The notes under the pieces are model-generated. The model was not told the DNA's origin. It did not search any database and saw only the letters and a program-made list of their open reading frames with translations. 64,000 nucleotides of DNA, from positions 242,410,843 to 242,474,842 of the forward strand of contig NC_090989.1 in assembly GCF_041146395.1 (NCBI RefSeq), in the 5' to 3' direction. The stretch comes from Eulemur rufifrons (Eukaryota > Chordata > Mammalia > Primates > Lemuridae). The position numbers were made by a program, and so were the translations under genes. Numbering within the stretch: position 1 is the stretch's first letter; the number at the start of each line of letters is the position of its first letter. Below, piece by piece: positions 23,885 through 36,139 of the stretch.

Positions 23885-26800
23885 ATTATAGATACTTCCA
23901 GTTTCTTTCGATTGGTGTTGCCATGGTTAATCTTTCTCTATCCCTTTATTTTTAATTGATAGGTGTTTTTATATTTAAAGTGGGTTTCTTGTAGACAACA
24001 TATAATTGGGCCTTGTTTTTTAATCCACTCTATCTCTGTCTTTTAATTGTATATTTAGATCATTAAAATTTAAAGTAATTATTGCCATCATTGCATTAAT
24101 ATCTACCATATTTGCTAATGTTTTCCACTCATTGTCCTGGTTCTTGATTCCTGTTTTAGTCTTTAAGTCTTTTTCTGCCTTTTGTGGTTTATTTGAACTT
24201 TTTATATGATTCTATTTTCTCTCCTTTCTTAGCACCGTAACTCTACTTTTTTCTACTTATTTTAGTTGTTCATAGAGTTTGCAATATACATTTACAACTA
24301 ATTCAAGTCTATTTTCCAAGTAACACTGTATCATTTCATTTGTAGTGCAAGCACCTTTCAATAACAAAATATTTCTAATTACTTCCTCCTGTGCTTCACA
24401 TCATTGCTGTCACTCATTTCACTTACACATAAGCTGTAACTATCAATACACATAATACATTACAGCTATTATGACTTTGAACAAACTATTATCTATTAGA
24501 TCAAATATGAAAAATAAGATAGATATCAAATATGAAAAATAAGTTTTTATTTTACCTTCACTTATACTTTCCCTAGTGCCCTTCCTTCCTTTAATTAGAT
24601 CTGAGTTTCTGATGTATAGTATTTTTCTTCTCTATGAGAAACTTTCTTTAGCATTTCATTCAAGACAGATTTACTGGCAACAATTTTTTTAAATTTTTGT
24701 TTGTCTAAGTTTTTATTTCTCCTTCATTTTAAACCTTAATTTCATAAGATACAGAATTCTAGGTTGGTGTATTATTCTCTCAACACTAAGTATTTCAATC
24801 TGCTCTCTTCTTCCTTGTATGGTCTCTAAGAAGTGGGATATAATTTTTATCATTGCTGGTCTATAAGTAAGGTATTATTTTACTTTGGCTTATTTTAAGA
24901 TTTTTTATTTTTCTTTAATTTTATGCAATAATTGATTATAGTTTGCATGGAGGAGCCAGTTACCAAAGTAATCTATTGTGCCCGAGGTAGCCTCTGGTCC
25001 CCCAGTTGGGGCATACCAATGCCCCAAGCTTTGGAGGGGCCTGGTAGTTCCCAGGGGTTGCCTGGACCCTGCACTCCCTGATGAGGTGGAGGGAGGAGCA
25101 AAAAATAATAGATCATAGCTGGGGTGTGAGCCTTGGTGTGGAGCTTTGCTGAGCCTCTATGGGACTCAGAGGTTGCATATTGGCCGCTAGGGAGAGCTGC
25201 GGATATGGAGTTCAGGGCTATCTCTCCAAGCTTGGAGTGTGACTCCTGAAAGAAGGGGCCTAATCATGTGACTGGTGAAGACCCTAGCAAGGCTTTTTCC
25301 CTTCCTGTACACAAGCCTGGGCACTTTCCCCTCTGATCAATCCACCTGTGTTCCCTCTCTGCCCAAGACCGGTTCTTCAGCTGCCCCACAGTTCATTTGC
25401 CTGACCCACTGGAATGCATCTCTATGTGACATTGGTGGATAGGGGATCTCCAATTGTGCACCCCTTTTCTGCCACTAGACCCCAAGGGAAGGCAGATGGG
25501 CCTCTCTATCCCCAGGTATCTCTGTCAGGGATATGTCCCCACCAGGGGAATACTGGCGGCTCAAGAAGCTCTTAGATCAAGCTGCACTACAGAAGTGAGT
25601 GGTGGGTGGGGCAGCTGCTCTGATTCAGCCTGCCACGCCCAAGGCATTCAGTTGCCATGTGAACCAGTACTTATGCAAATTCAGTATCAGTGCGGCAGCC
25701 TACTAGCAAAGTGTGGTTTTCCAGTTTTCCCACTGGCTGAGGTGGGAACTCCTGGTGTGTGTGTGTGTGTATGTGTGTGGTGGTGGGGGGGCACTGGGTC
25801 CCGCCCTTCTCTCTGAGCCGCCATCGGTGAGGCTACACTCTCTGAGGCTGGATTGGCTGGGAATGTGCCCCCATTGCAGGGAGCCAAGTCTCTCAGTGCA
25901 AAGCACTTTGGCAGTTGCTATGGGAAGGGTGTGGCCACATGGCTACTAGTGGGCTAGAGCCAAAATTTCTTTCTGGGGTGCCAAGAGTGGATAAGTTGCA
26001 GAGGAGGTGTCATCCAGATGCAGGGATGCTAGCTCTCTGGTCCCTCCTGGCACTCCTCCACAGGTTGAGAGCCCTGTGTTTCCTTGCTGGCCTGAGGCAC
26101 CCTGAGGCACCCAGGTGGGGAGGGGAAAGACCACTTCCCCTCCCCTGGGATTCAGAACTCCCTGGAATTCGTTCACACTGCAGATTTCTCTTTTCTATCC
26201 TCTTCTCTCTCAACTACACAGTTCCTCCTGCTGGCGTCCCTGGACTCCACTGGTGTCTGTCCCTGTGGTCCACTTCCAAGCAGCAATCACTCTATGCTCT
26301 CCTCAGTCCAACGCTCAACTCTTCTGTCAGGATATTACAACAAGCTGTTTCTCTAGTTGTCCATCTTGGCTCTATTTCTAATTTTATGCAGTTTTAAAAT
26401 GATATAACTAGGTGTAGTTTGTTTTCTTTGGGGAATTTTTTCTGCTTGGTGTTCTTTTAGCTTTCTGGATTTGTGGTTTGTTGTATAATGTTAATTGGGG
26501 GAATTCTTGGTCATTTTTCCTTCAAATATGTCTTCTACTTTTCTCTTTCTTCTCCTTCTGATATTCCCATTACCTGTATGTTACACCTTTTGTAGTTGTC
26601 CCACAGTTATTAGACAGTCTGGATTTTCTGTTCTATTTTTAAAATTTTTGTTTTGTCTTTTTTTCTTTGCTTTTCAGTTTTGGAAGTTTAAATTGACATG
26701 ACCTCAAACTCAGAGATTCTTTTCTCAGCCATGGCCAGCCTACTAATGAGTCCATCAAAGACATTCTTTATTTCTGTTACAGTGTGTTTGATGTCTAGTA

Positions 26801-27075
26801 TTTCTTTTTTATTCTTTTTTGGAATTTTCATCTCTCTGCTGACATCTATTTTTGCATGTTGCCTAGTTTTTTCCAGTTGATCTCTGAGCATATTAACTAG
26901 AGTTGTTTTAAATTTCCAGTCTCATAATTCCAATGTTCTTACCATATCTGTATCTGATTCTAGTGTTTGTTCTGTTTCTTTAAACTGTGTTTTTCGCCTT
27001 GTAGTATGTTTTGTGATTTATTGTTTAAACTTAGACATGATATACTGGGCAAAAGGAACTTCAATAAATAGGCTT
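23885..27075 (-). mobile_element. Older L1M 5' half, antisense, interrupted by another insertion
   Basis: Antisense text at 23885-24927 ('gtgggtttcttgtagacaac', 'ttaaagtaattattgccatc') matches the ORF2 start and inter-ORF part of old L1/HAL1; 26391-27075 resumes with the N-terminal half of ORF1. On the - strand 26688-26891 keeps a coiled-coil-like ORF1 stretch ending RLAMAEKRISEFE. The middle is a 1.45-kb insertion. Confidence 0.7.
24928..26378 (-). mobile_element. GC-rich L1 5'UTR-like insertion with 12-bp direct repeats
   Basis: Perfect 12-bp repeats (taattttatgca) at 24916-24927 and 26379-26390 flank 1451 bp, and the older L1M reads through once they are removed. The right end read on the - strand is 'gagccaagatggacaactag', an L1-like 5' end. 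The whole body is GC-rich 5'UTR-like sequence; no ORF1, ORF2 or terminal A tract is visible. A GT microsatellite lies at 25757-25779. Confidence 0.65.
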
Positions 27076-27079
27076 TATT

Positions 27080-27945
27080 AATGTGGTAGTAAGGAGTGGG
27101 GAAAGAGGAAGTGTTCTATGGTCCTTTTTTTAGGTCTCAGTCTTTCGGTGAACCTGTGTATCTGGGTGGTGAACTTCACCAGTGCTTCTCATCCTTCCTC
27201 CCCTCCCCTCTTAGTAGAATAAGGTGGCTAGAGGGGCTGGAGTTGCATATTCCTCTTCTCCCGGGTTATTTAGTCTTTGATAAAACTTCAGCAGGTTAGG
27301 CTCTCATAAAATAGTTTTTCTTGAGGGCAGACTTTGTCAATAAGAACAGAATGCTCTGTTGTGTTTCAAAATAGCTATCCTCCCCAGCCCTCTGCCAAAA
27401 ACAAGAGAGGATATTTCTCAACTATTCCCTGTAAGAACTTGGTAGAGATCTTAGAAGTAAAACACACAAAAGTGTGGTGCCCTTCTAGTGTATTTAACTC
27501 TCAGACTTGTGCACATTGAGCCTCCAGCAATTCATAGAGTTTAGGTTTTTCTATCCTTTCACTGGTTCCTAAGGAAGTTTCTACTCTAGAGTTTCTTCTT
27601 TATTAAGCGTGATTCTCTGTGTCCACCAGTCTCTCCAATTTTTGGAGCAGCAGTGTGCTCTGTGATTTCACTTCTCTAATGGATCTAAGACCCTGTCGAT
27701 TTTTCAGTTTGTTCAGCTCTTTAACTTGTTAAGATAGAGCAATGACTTCCAAACTCCAAACACATGAGACTGGAAACTGGAAGCCTCTGAAAGTAATTTT
27801 TATTTATTCACATGCAATGCTCTTTGTGATACTGATGTTTCTAGTTTTTCCAAACTTTTACCATCTTAAAGAATATGGCAAAAAATTGCCTGTGTTTTGA
27901 AAAGTTTTGCAGAAGGAACAGGATAACTAGCATTGCTGACATAAC
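27080..27945. other. Unassigned DNA
   Basis: No gene or clear repeat; might include further decayed L1M at the left edge. Confidence 0.4.
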
Positions 27946-27949
27946 TAAG

Positions 27950-28140
27950 CCAATTCATATTTTCTGAATGCTTAAATATGTCAGGCATTTCTCTAGGTAT
28001 TTTGACATATATTATCTTATGTAATTCCCATGTACACTATTCATTTTTACATGGGAGGGAAATAGGTTGAGAGGAGTTAAGAGACTTGATAAATTTATGC
28101 TATTGCTGGATGATATTTGGGTTTGAACTTGGTCTTTATG
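27950..28140 (-). repeat. MIR
   Basis: 'ttttgacatatattatctta', 'aggttgagaggagttaagag' and the 'gggtttgaacttgg' end follow the reverse MIR over nearly its full length. Confidence 0.7.
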
Positions 28141-28144
28141 ACTT

Positions 28145-29284
28145 ATGTTATTTCCAATTGAAAATCATGCTTCTAATCTGAATACTTTTTTCTCCATTTC
28201 CTAAAATAGCCACAGTTGTCATTGATCTTTCAGAGGAAAAGAGATTATCTTCAGAAGCTTAAATTTACAGAGAAAGAGAGAAGATTCTTTATAATTCTTA
28301 CCTTTTATCATGGTTATTAGGATGAAGAATTATAATGGCTACTGAAAACAAATGGCAAAAATTAAAAGTTATTTCTCTAAAATTATGATATCAATGGCCT
28401 GTGCACCTTGAGAGACAGCTACTAATATTCTACATTTGTTAACCCCAGTTAATCTAGCTATTCTGCCTCTTTTTATTATTTTTAATCACTAAAGGATTAG
28501 TTACTGTATTTTTGTTTTTTAATTGATACTGCTCTCTGCTCTGTAAATCTACTGTGCATTTTCATGATCACAGACTGAAGTAGTTTTATTCTGAGGCGGT
28601 TAATAAGAATTCAGAAGCAAAGTGGGCAAGAGGATGTGATCTTCAAACTTTTAGAAATCATATACCAGTTTTTAATTAAAATAAAATAATATAAATTATT
28701 ATATTAATAGTATAGGAAAATTTTTAACAGATATACCTATTAAAAAGGCAGATATATAAATACAGGTTGATATTTTGGCAGCCAGATTTCATTTTAACTA
28801 GTCCAGACCAAAATATAAGTCATTTTGAAACTAATGGAGTGTAAAATTAGAATTTAAATTCAAACCACTCTAAGTAAATCTACAAAATGATAATAGTTGA
28901 AAGAGACTGTTACTATTAGTTTTATTTTGGTGTTAATATTATTCCCATAGAATTTTACAAGCATTGAATTTCATTGTTCTAAAGCAAAAGATTCAGGTAG
29001 ACATCATAATTCTGCCATGATAATATTCATCACACTTTGTTGAAATTTCTGTGAGCTCTGAACACCCTTGCTCAGGATACTTTGTTTAAGAAATATTCTT
29101 TTGACATTTGGGACCAAATGGTAAAGTACCGAGATACTTGAAGTAGGAATACCTTTCTAGTCCTAGAATTTCTCCTTGGCTTTAACTGAAGTATGCCTTC
29201 TAGCATATTTGATTCCATATTTGATGATACATGAACAACTTCAAGTTGCCCTTCTTCATAGTAAAACTAAACAAATGTGCAGGT
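28145..29284. other. Unassigned AT-rich DNA
   Basis: No gene or clear repeat. Confidence 0.45.
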
Positions 29285-29500
29285 CCAATAGAAAGAAATG
29301 AGTTTTGACATGAGGCAAATCTGGATTCATATATCAACTTTTTGTATCTGTTTTGTCACTTCAAAATAGCAGGCATGGTAACTATCTCATTGGAATGGTA
29401 CCAGGATTAAATAAGATCCTGTAACTAAATATCTCCAAGCATGGTTTTTGGCATATAGTAGACATTTGATAAATGTTTGTTGTTTAAACAAATAAATGAT
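29285..29500 (+). repeat. MIR
   Basis: 'aaatctggattcatatatca', 'aggattaaataagatcctgt', 'catatagtagacatttgata' follow the MIR in + orientation through its 3' end. Confidence 0.7.
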
Positions 29501-29689
29501 AAATTTATATAAAAATTAACACAGCCATCTTGCTCTTAGCAAAGAGAAGATGCAGAGTGAAGAGTTAAATAGCAATACTAAAACATAAAACAAAATAGTA
29601 GTTTGAGAAGGACAATAATAGACACACTGACTAAAAAATAGAAGTGTCTAAAACACTCATTGCCAAGTTCATAGGACAGGAAGCTTACT

Positions 29690-29815
29690 ATTTCAATATG
29701 GAGTACAAGAATTCTTTGAGAAAGAACTAGTCAGAGAGGGCAGAGATTCTGCCTATATCCCCAATTTTAGTCCAATTTTTGACACACTGATGCTCCACAA
29801 ACCTTTGAATGAACA
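29690..29815 (+). repeat. L2 3' end
   Basis: 'gagggcagagattctgccta' and 'ctccacaaacctttgaatga' match the L2 3' end. Confidence 0.6.
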
Positions 29816-30835
29816 CTTAGAATTTAGAAAACAACCGTGCATTGCCATAAAAAGAGCTACTATATATGTATTTGTGATTTTTGAAAAAAATCTTATAAAT
29901 TATTTTGACAGATAGTTATGAGGTCAATTCTAAGAATGTACCTCTTGTCCATAGAGTAATGTTACAAGCTATCTCATTCACATATTTAAATGTGACTTAC
30001 AGAAATCTTCAGACCGAGGAAGCCACAAGAATGTGTTACTCAGCTCTCCCTTTAAGAGATAACCTGTTGCAGGGAAGGCTCCACACAACAGTCACACTGA
30101 CTTCACACTCTGCCCAGGCTTCTCAGCAAACGACCAGAGTCAGGCCATTTCTGCTCAAAGCAGGATTCCTCTGAGAGGCAGTCTTGAGGATCCCTACTGG
30201 CCTGGCTGAGACTTTCTCAGAGCTACACTACAGTCAAAGGCTCTTTCTACCCAACCCTCCTTCCCCTTCTCTGTTTGCAGGTGTCAGACCTGCATCTGGT
30301 AGAAGGTCTGATGTTTTTCCACCTACTGTTGTTGCCACTCCCCTTTATTCTTCGCGGGTGTTACTCCAATGAATGTCTTGCCCTTTTAAATCTGTCTTGA
30401 TGTCTGTTTCCCAGGGGTTCTGAATTGACCACAGATAGAATGCTAAATAAATATGTTTCTATAGAATTAATTATTACATAGCAGTAATTAATGTTATGTT
30501 TTTAAAATTTTCCATATATACCCTTTTATATCAATAGAGTTTACATTGTTACTAAATTTAAGGTGTTTTTTCCAAGATCACACACTTAAAGCATTCTGCA
30601 GTGAAATGAACTGCTTTTCCATAGTCCCCTAAAATGACCCCAGATGCCCATGAGAACTGTCACATCTTGATTTTTTCCAGGCCTTTTCCATTTATTTCAC
30701 TAACTCATGTTTAGTGGTTATAAAGTAGGTGATCAAGGCACTGAGAACACAGTGGGAGACAAAACAGTCCTGTTTCCCATTCTTATGGGAGGAGACAGAC
30801 ATTAAATAATCATAGCCACAGAAAGCAACTATGAC
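29816..30835. other. Unassigned DNA with an L2-like end
   Basis: Antisense L2-like text at about 30690-30830 ('gcactgagaacacagtggga'). Frames at 29905-30372 look like a gene at first glance but have no domain or splice support. Confidence 0.4.
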
Positions 30836-30839
30836 AGGT

Positions 30840-33800
30840 TTATAAATGAAAAAGGAAAAGAAAAGGATTGAGCAAATAAGATTGAGAAGTAGGAGGAAAA
30901 ACCCAGGAAATTATGATGTCATGGAAGTCAAGAGAAAACTCTAAGTACTCTGAACTCAATCGTGTTGAATACTCTCCTGAGAATATTCAACACAAGCAAG
31001 ATAAAGACTTTAAAATGTCCTTTGATACAACAGCATGGTAGTTGTTGGTGACCTTACCAAATGTGTATTGGTGGACAGAGGGATTAGCGACCTATTTGAT
31101 ATGAGTGGGGAGTTAATATGAGATGAGGAAGTGGAGACAGGGTATGCAGAAAACTCTTCTGTGATTTGGCTATGAAGGAGAGAGGTAAGAAGGAATGACA
31201 TATGAGCATTGAAGGACTTTGCAAGATACAAGATAGCATGTTGGTGGCTTATGGCAAGGAATCATTCAAAAGCAACAGACTAAAGAGATAGTAAAGAGAG
31301 GCTACCTGTTTTGTTTTGTTTTTTTCCCATCAGAATCTCTCCTCTTGCTTTTCATCCCAAAACAAATTTCAAATGTCCATATCTCTGTTGAGAATCCCAA
31401 AATCTCAGAAATTATTGACATAAAGACATGTCTCTCCATCTGCAGAGTGTGTGAAGTCTGATAGACTTTTCATTTTGTTGAAGAGGTGAGCAGGCATTTG
31501 AACAAGGCAGAAACTGCCCCCAGATAAAATGAAATTGGACATATTTTTAACAGAACACAAGCTCAAATAATTTAGTAATAATTAGTGTCTAAAAGTTTAT
31601 GCCATTCAACTGATTATTTTAAATTCTACAAATACAGAAAACATTAAGAAAGAATCCCTGGGAAGCTTGGAATTTGAGACTAGATCGTGTCCCTCTACTG
31701 ATTTTAAGATTTCAAATGGTTGTAGCCATTATTGATAATAATGTGCATTTTGCTCTTAAAATTAAAGCTTTGTGTTTTTCAATTCATTATTAATGCCTGG
31801 AAACTTGAATAATCTCTGAGGAGTTCAACATTTGCAGTGTGGTGAGCACCAACTGGGGAAAACACACTTATTTTGTCTCCTTACTTGTTAAACAGTTTTC
31901 AACTCAATGAGAATTTTGAAGATGATATAAGAAGACTATGAATTCAAGAATATGAATTATTTTTATTGAGCCAAAATGGATAGGTGTTACTTTTTTTCAG
32001 ACTTATTTTCTCATTTTGTTTCAGACCATTGGTTTTTTATTAAAATACAAATGTGGATATTACTAATTGTCATCCAGCAATGAGAAAACTAACCAATACT
32101 ACGGACACTTTGAACTCTAATATACCATGCTGTGTTGAATCCCATCCATAGTAGGCCTCGAAGACTTGGTCTCAGTTTTGCACATGTGCTTTATGAGTTA
32201 GGAGGTTTTGTATTGATAGAATTTTAGAAATTTAAACCAGGAAGGGACTTTAGGAATCCTTTATTTTATGGCTCTCAATCTCAAAGTGGGCTTAAAATGC
32301 TATGTAAAATTTTGTTTATATGTGCATATCTTCATATTTTCATGGCTTTCATTAGATTCTTATAGTTCCTGACATTAATAAAGCATCTAAACCTACGTTT
32401 TACAGAATAAAAAATCAATGCCTTGAGAATCAAGGCCTTTCTCCAAATCATACAAAGATTTAGTGGAGTGATTTATATTATTATGACATAAATTCTGCTC
32501 TTAAGCCCATAAAATCAAACCAGACATATTTAGACTTTCTTTATTACTCAAGTCATTTATCAGTTTCAATTTGTCTGCTGCATGCTCTACTGGACTATTT
32601 AGGTACTTTGGCAAAGCTTTAATGTTTTCATGAGAAAAATTTAAAGTTAGAGGAGATAGGCATCTTTGCATTTACTGGGAAAAATAAACAAAGGCTGTTA
32701 AACTAGTTTGTCAAATTAGATACTGAGAAGATGTATTCACATTTTGCATTGCACTGATCCCATGCTAACATGATCAGTTCAAACCTGAGAATAAATGGAA
32801 TGTGTCCACTATTTTTGTTTTTTCTATTTCAAAAGTGGAGTGAATAGACATTCTGATAGAGTCCAGCTGCTATTCTCATTGACTTAATGAATTTCTTAAT
32901 GCATCCCATTGTGCCTCAGTATCAAAGAAACATATGGCACATGTAACTTTTAAGTATGAATTAATTGAGTTTTTATTGTGTTGTTTACACCTATGATTTT
33001 ATAGTTTCTTTAACAAATTATCTTATATATATACATATGTAGACAAATATAATATGCCAATTGTGCCCTTTTAATGCATATATGAATAGCTTTATTTTCT
33101 TAGATACTACCAATAACTTCATGTTATAGAGTAACATAAAAACACCCTAATTCTAACACAATTGTAAATATTGAAGACTTTTTGGTAAAGTACTAAGAAT
33201 ATTTAAAAAAGGGTACATCAGAAAGGTTTAAGGTCAGTAACTTTATTAGGCACAATGTCATGAAATAATTGCATAAATGGCCTAAAAAATTAAACATGGG
33301 CATTGTTATAAAAATAAGAGATGTCTTAAGTGGCCAATAAAAGACGTCTTAAGAGGGAAATGCAATCAATTAGAGATTCAGAAAAAATGGAGAAGAGAAA
33401 CATCAATAAATAGATCGGCTTTTTAATTTTTCTTCTGGTAATGATTTTTTCTGAACACCATTTGATAATGAATTTCAAGTTATATGTCTTCACATAAACC
33501 TTACTACACTGTTATAAATGACTAATTATGGTAAAGCTTACCATGAGAATTAAGTCATTCCCTGGGGCCACCTGAAAGAGTCCAATGTTAACTGTATTAT
33601 GGCACTGGGTTTTGATGTGCAGCTATTATTTTTCCAAGCTTTGACTTTGAAGACATTGATCAAAAACTACCACCTTCTACCATGCACAATAACCCTGTCA
33701 GAGGCTTGACAACACCTCATAACAACCACCTTATGCTCACAAAGAAATGAATTTCAAAACCAAAAGATGTGAATGGCAAGGAGCCAGGGAGGAACTGATT

Positions 33801-34775
33801 TAGCAAACGTACCTCTTATTTAGAATCCTTGTTGTGAATGGAAGCCATTTTTTACTCACACAGCTTTTTAATTGGGACACTTCTAATAAAAGCTTCGGAA
33901 GACAGACTCTGCCATGGCAAAAGACAGAAGACAAAAAGGCAGAAATGTGTAACATCTTTCAAAGTCAGTTTCATCATATTTTATAACAAAAATGAGCAAA
34001 AATTATTGTTTTAGCTCCTATAGCAATTCCTCCTGAAGAAATAAGGATTTGAGGATATATGACGAATTGATTTACATAACTTGCATATGTTTAATCAATA
34101 AAATATAGTAGGACGTAACACATTAAAATACATCTTTTGCTTTAAGTTAACCAATTTGGTTTCCAAAATGGGCATTTATGAACTTCTCTTTTGCAAATTT
34201 TTATTTTATGAAAGACTTTAACTATTTTTCTAATGCTGATCGGCAGGGTCTCACAACAGTTACCTTGAGAGGGAAAAGTTACCTTTGAACTCAGTATTAG
34301 GTTTTGAAAGGAGTGAAATGTATCTAATCTGGCTTTCTTTACTCTTGAGAGTAAAAGGAAAACATGTTTCAAATTTCTAGTTGTATAAATACCAGCACAA
34401 AGTATTGATTTCTCTTTTACTATAATATTATTTACATGGAGTATGGGGAAGAAAGAGAAAAACGGAAAAAGAACTCTATGTTTACTAAGAGAAGATATGC
34501 AAAATATAGAGTTTTGAATTTCTCTCTCTTTTTCCTTTTTTTAAAACTTCATACATTCTTTTAAAAATGGGACTGTTGTTAACTGAAAGAATAGATGCAT
34601 TTTTAAGGTTGCTAATGAGTCAGCCAGTAAGTGCCTTTTCTGAGTAACTCTGTCATAAACAACACTACCTAACTGGTTTCTTTGTCAATCTGTATTACAG
34701 TGGGAGCTCGTCTGATTTCTGGGGAGAAGCATGAGTTTAGTAAGGAGTCTGAATGTTAGACTACCTTGAGGACTT
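30840..34775. other. Long repeat-poor AT-rich stretch
   Basis: Nearly 4 kb, starting about 8 kb upstream of the DMRTA1 promoter, in which I recognise no young transposon; only weak L2-like text near 31040-31230. No gene found. Confidence 0.5.
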
Positions 34776-34779
34776 ATTC

Positions 34780-34920
34780 TCTTTGAAAATCTGTTTTCTC
34801 ATTTGTAAAATCAGGATAATATAATTGGTTTCAATAAGGTGACTGTCAGGATTAAGTGACACAATATATCTAAAGCCCCAAAGAGAGTGCATGATGTATA
34901 ATAAGCAGCTCTTAAAAGTT
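34780..34920 (+). repeat. MIR fragment
   Basis: 'ctgttttctcatttgtaaaa' followed by 'caggattaagtgacacaata' and 'tgcatgatgtataataagca'. Confidence 0.7.
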
Positions 34921-34924
34921 AGCT

Positions 34925-35795
34925 ATAATAATTAGAGGGATATCCATCATACATAGAAGATCTTTTAAGATGGTAACATTTTATGAGAGAAGTTTATTGA
35001 TTAGTAGCTATTTTTTATTCTTTTTGATTAATTCACTTAGGAAGCAATTTTTAAGTAAACTTCTTACTAAAATACTTCAATGTTTAATATGTGCTATTCA
35101 TTCTGTTACAACCTTTAACAGTCAAATAAAGGCTTTTAACATACATTCAGATTGAAACTATGCTGCTGTCTGTTTGTTTAAGGACTGAATTCTGAGGAAA
35201 TGTTTTTGCATATATTAATTTATGAAGGTGGATTCTATTCAGTGTAAGACAAATCTCAAAGCTTACTTCAATGCCTAGGCATGAATTTACTTTAAATATC
35301 CTACAAGTTAAAAAACAAAACAAGCATTTCATAAGTTTTGAGCCATTTACACAGTAGACTTAGATCCATTAGAGTAAACTAAACACAGCTTTTGAACATG
35401 TGGATATGCAATTAAGCACAATGGCACCAAGGTTTCTTGTTATAATCTTTAGGTCAATAACACTGCTTTATAAAGAATTGTTTAAATCAGCAAGTTCACA
35501 ATGGTCTGTGTAATTTGCTCAAAGAAAGATCTGGGTATGTTTCAATGATTGGACCTTTTGCCATGCTTTACTTCAATTTCTCCCAATCATACTTGACCAG
35601 AGATTTGCAAAATGGTATTATCCTCCTATGAATTGATACCTTATATAACTATTTTCTTTGTGGGATTTTGGGTTATCACTGTTATTTCAGAAAGCAGTAC
35701 CAATTTCCTGGTAGGGAAACCACTGCCATTTATGATAAAAAGAAAGAATACATGGGATAATGATGGAATGAACTGCATATTAGAATTATAATTCA
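34925..35795. other. Unassigned AT-rich DNA
   Basis: No gene or clear repeat. Confidence 0.45.
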
Positions 35796-35799
35796 TACC

Positions 35800-36135
35800 A
35801 CTCTGTCAGTAAAAAATTGATAACATAAATCAAAATCTTTAAAAATATTTACACCTTTAATTCAGTACTTGTATGCATAGGGATTTATCCTAAAGAGATA
35901 CTTTGAAATATAGAAAGTGTTTTGTGCACATCTATTCATCACCTTCTTATTTAAAACAGAGAGAAAATAAAACAATATAAATATCTAAAACAAGCAGAAT
36001 TAAGATATGACTAAATAATGAAAAATTAGATAGCTATCAAAGTTGATGTTTGAAAAAAACCTGTTAAAAATGGGAAACATTTATGTTGTAAAATTAGGTT
36101 AATGTATTATATATAATGCTACTTTTATATGCAGA
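35800..36135 (+). mobile_element. Old L1 (L1M-type) 3' fragment
   Basis: 'gggatttatcctaaagagat' through 'aatatctaaaacaagcagaa' and 'gactaaataatg' track the 3' end of old L1M ORF2, strongly decayed. Confidence 0.6.
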
Positions 36136-36139
36136 AAAA

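Noticed and set aside
25454..26397. Open frames of 120-160 codons
   Set aside because: Inside the L1 5'UTR-like insertion, some built on the GT microsatellite; not coding.
29905..30372. Two neighbouring + strand open frames resembling a small gene
   Set aside because: They are in different frames with a stop between them, and no domain, promoter or conserved motif is visible.
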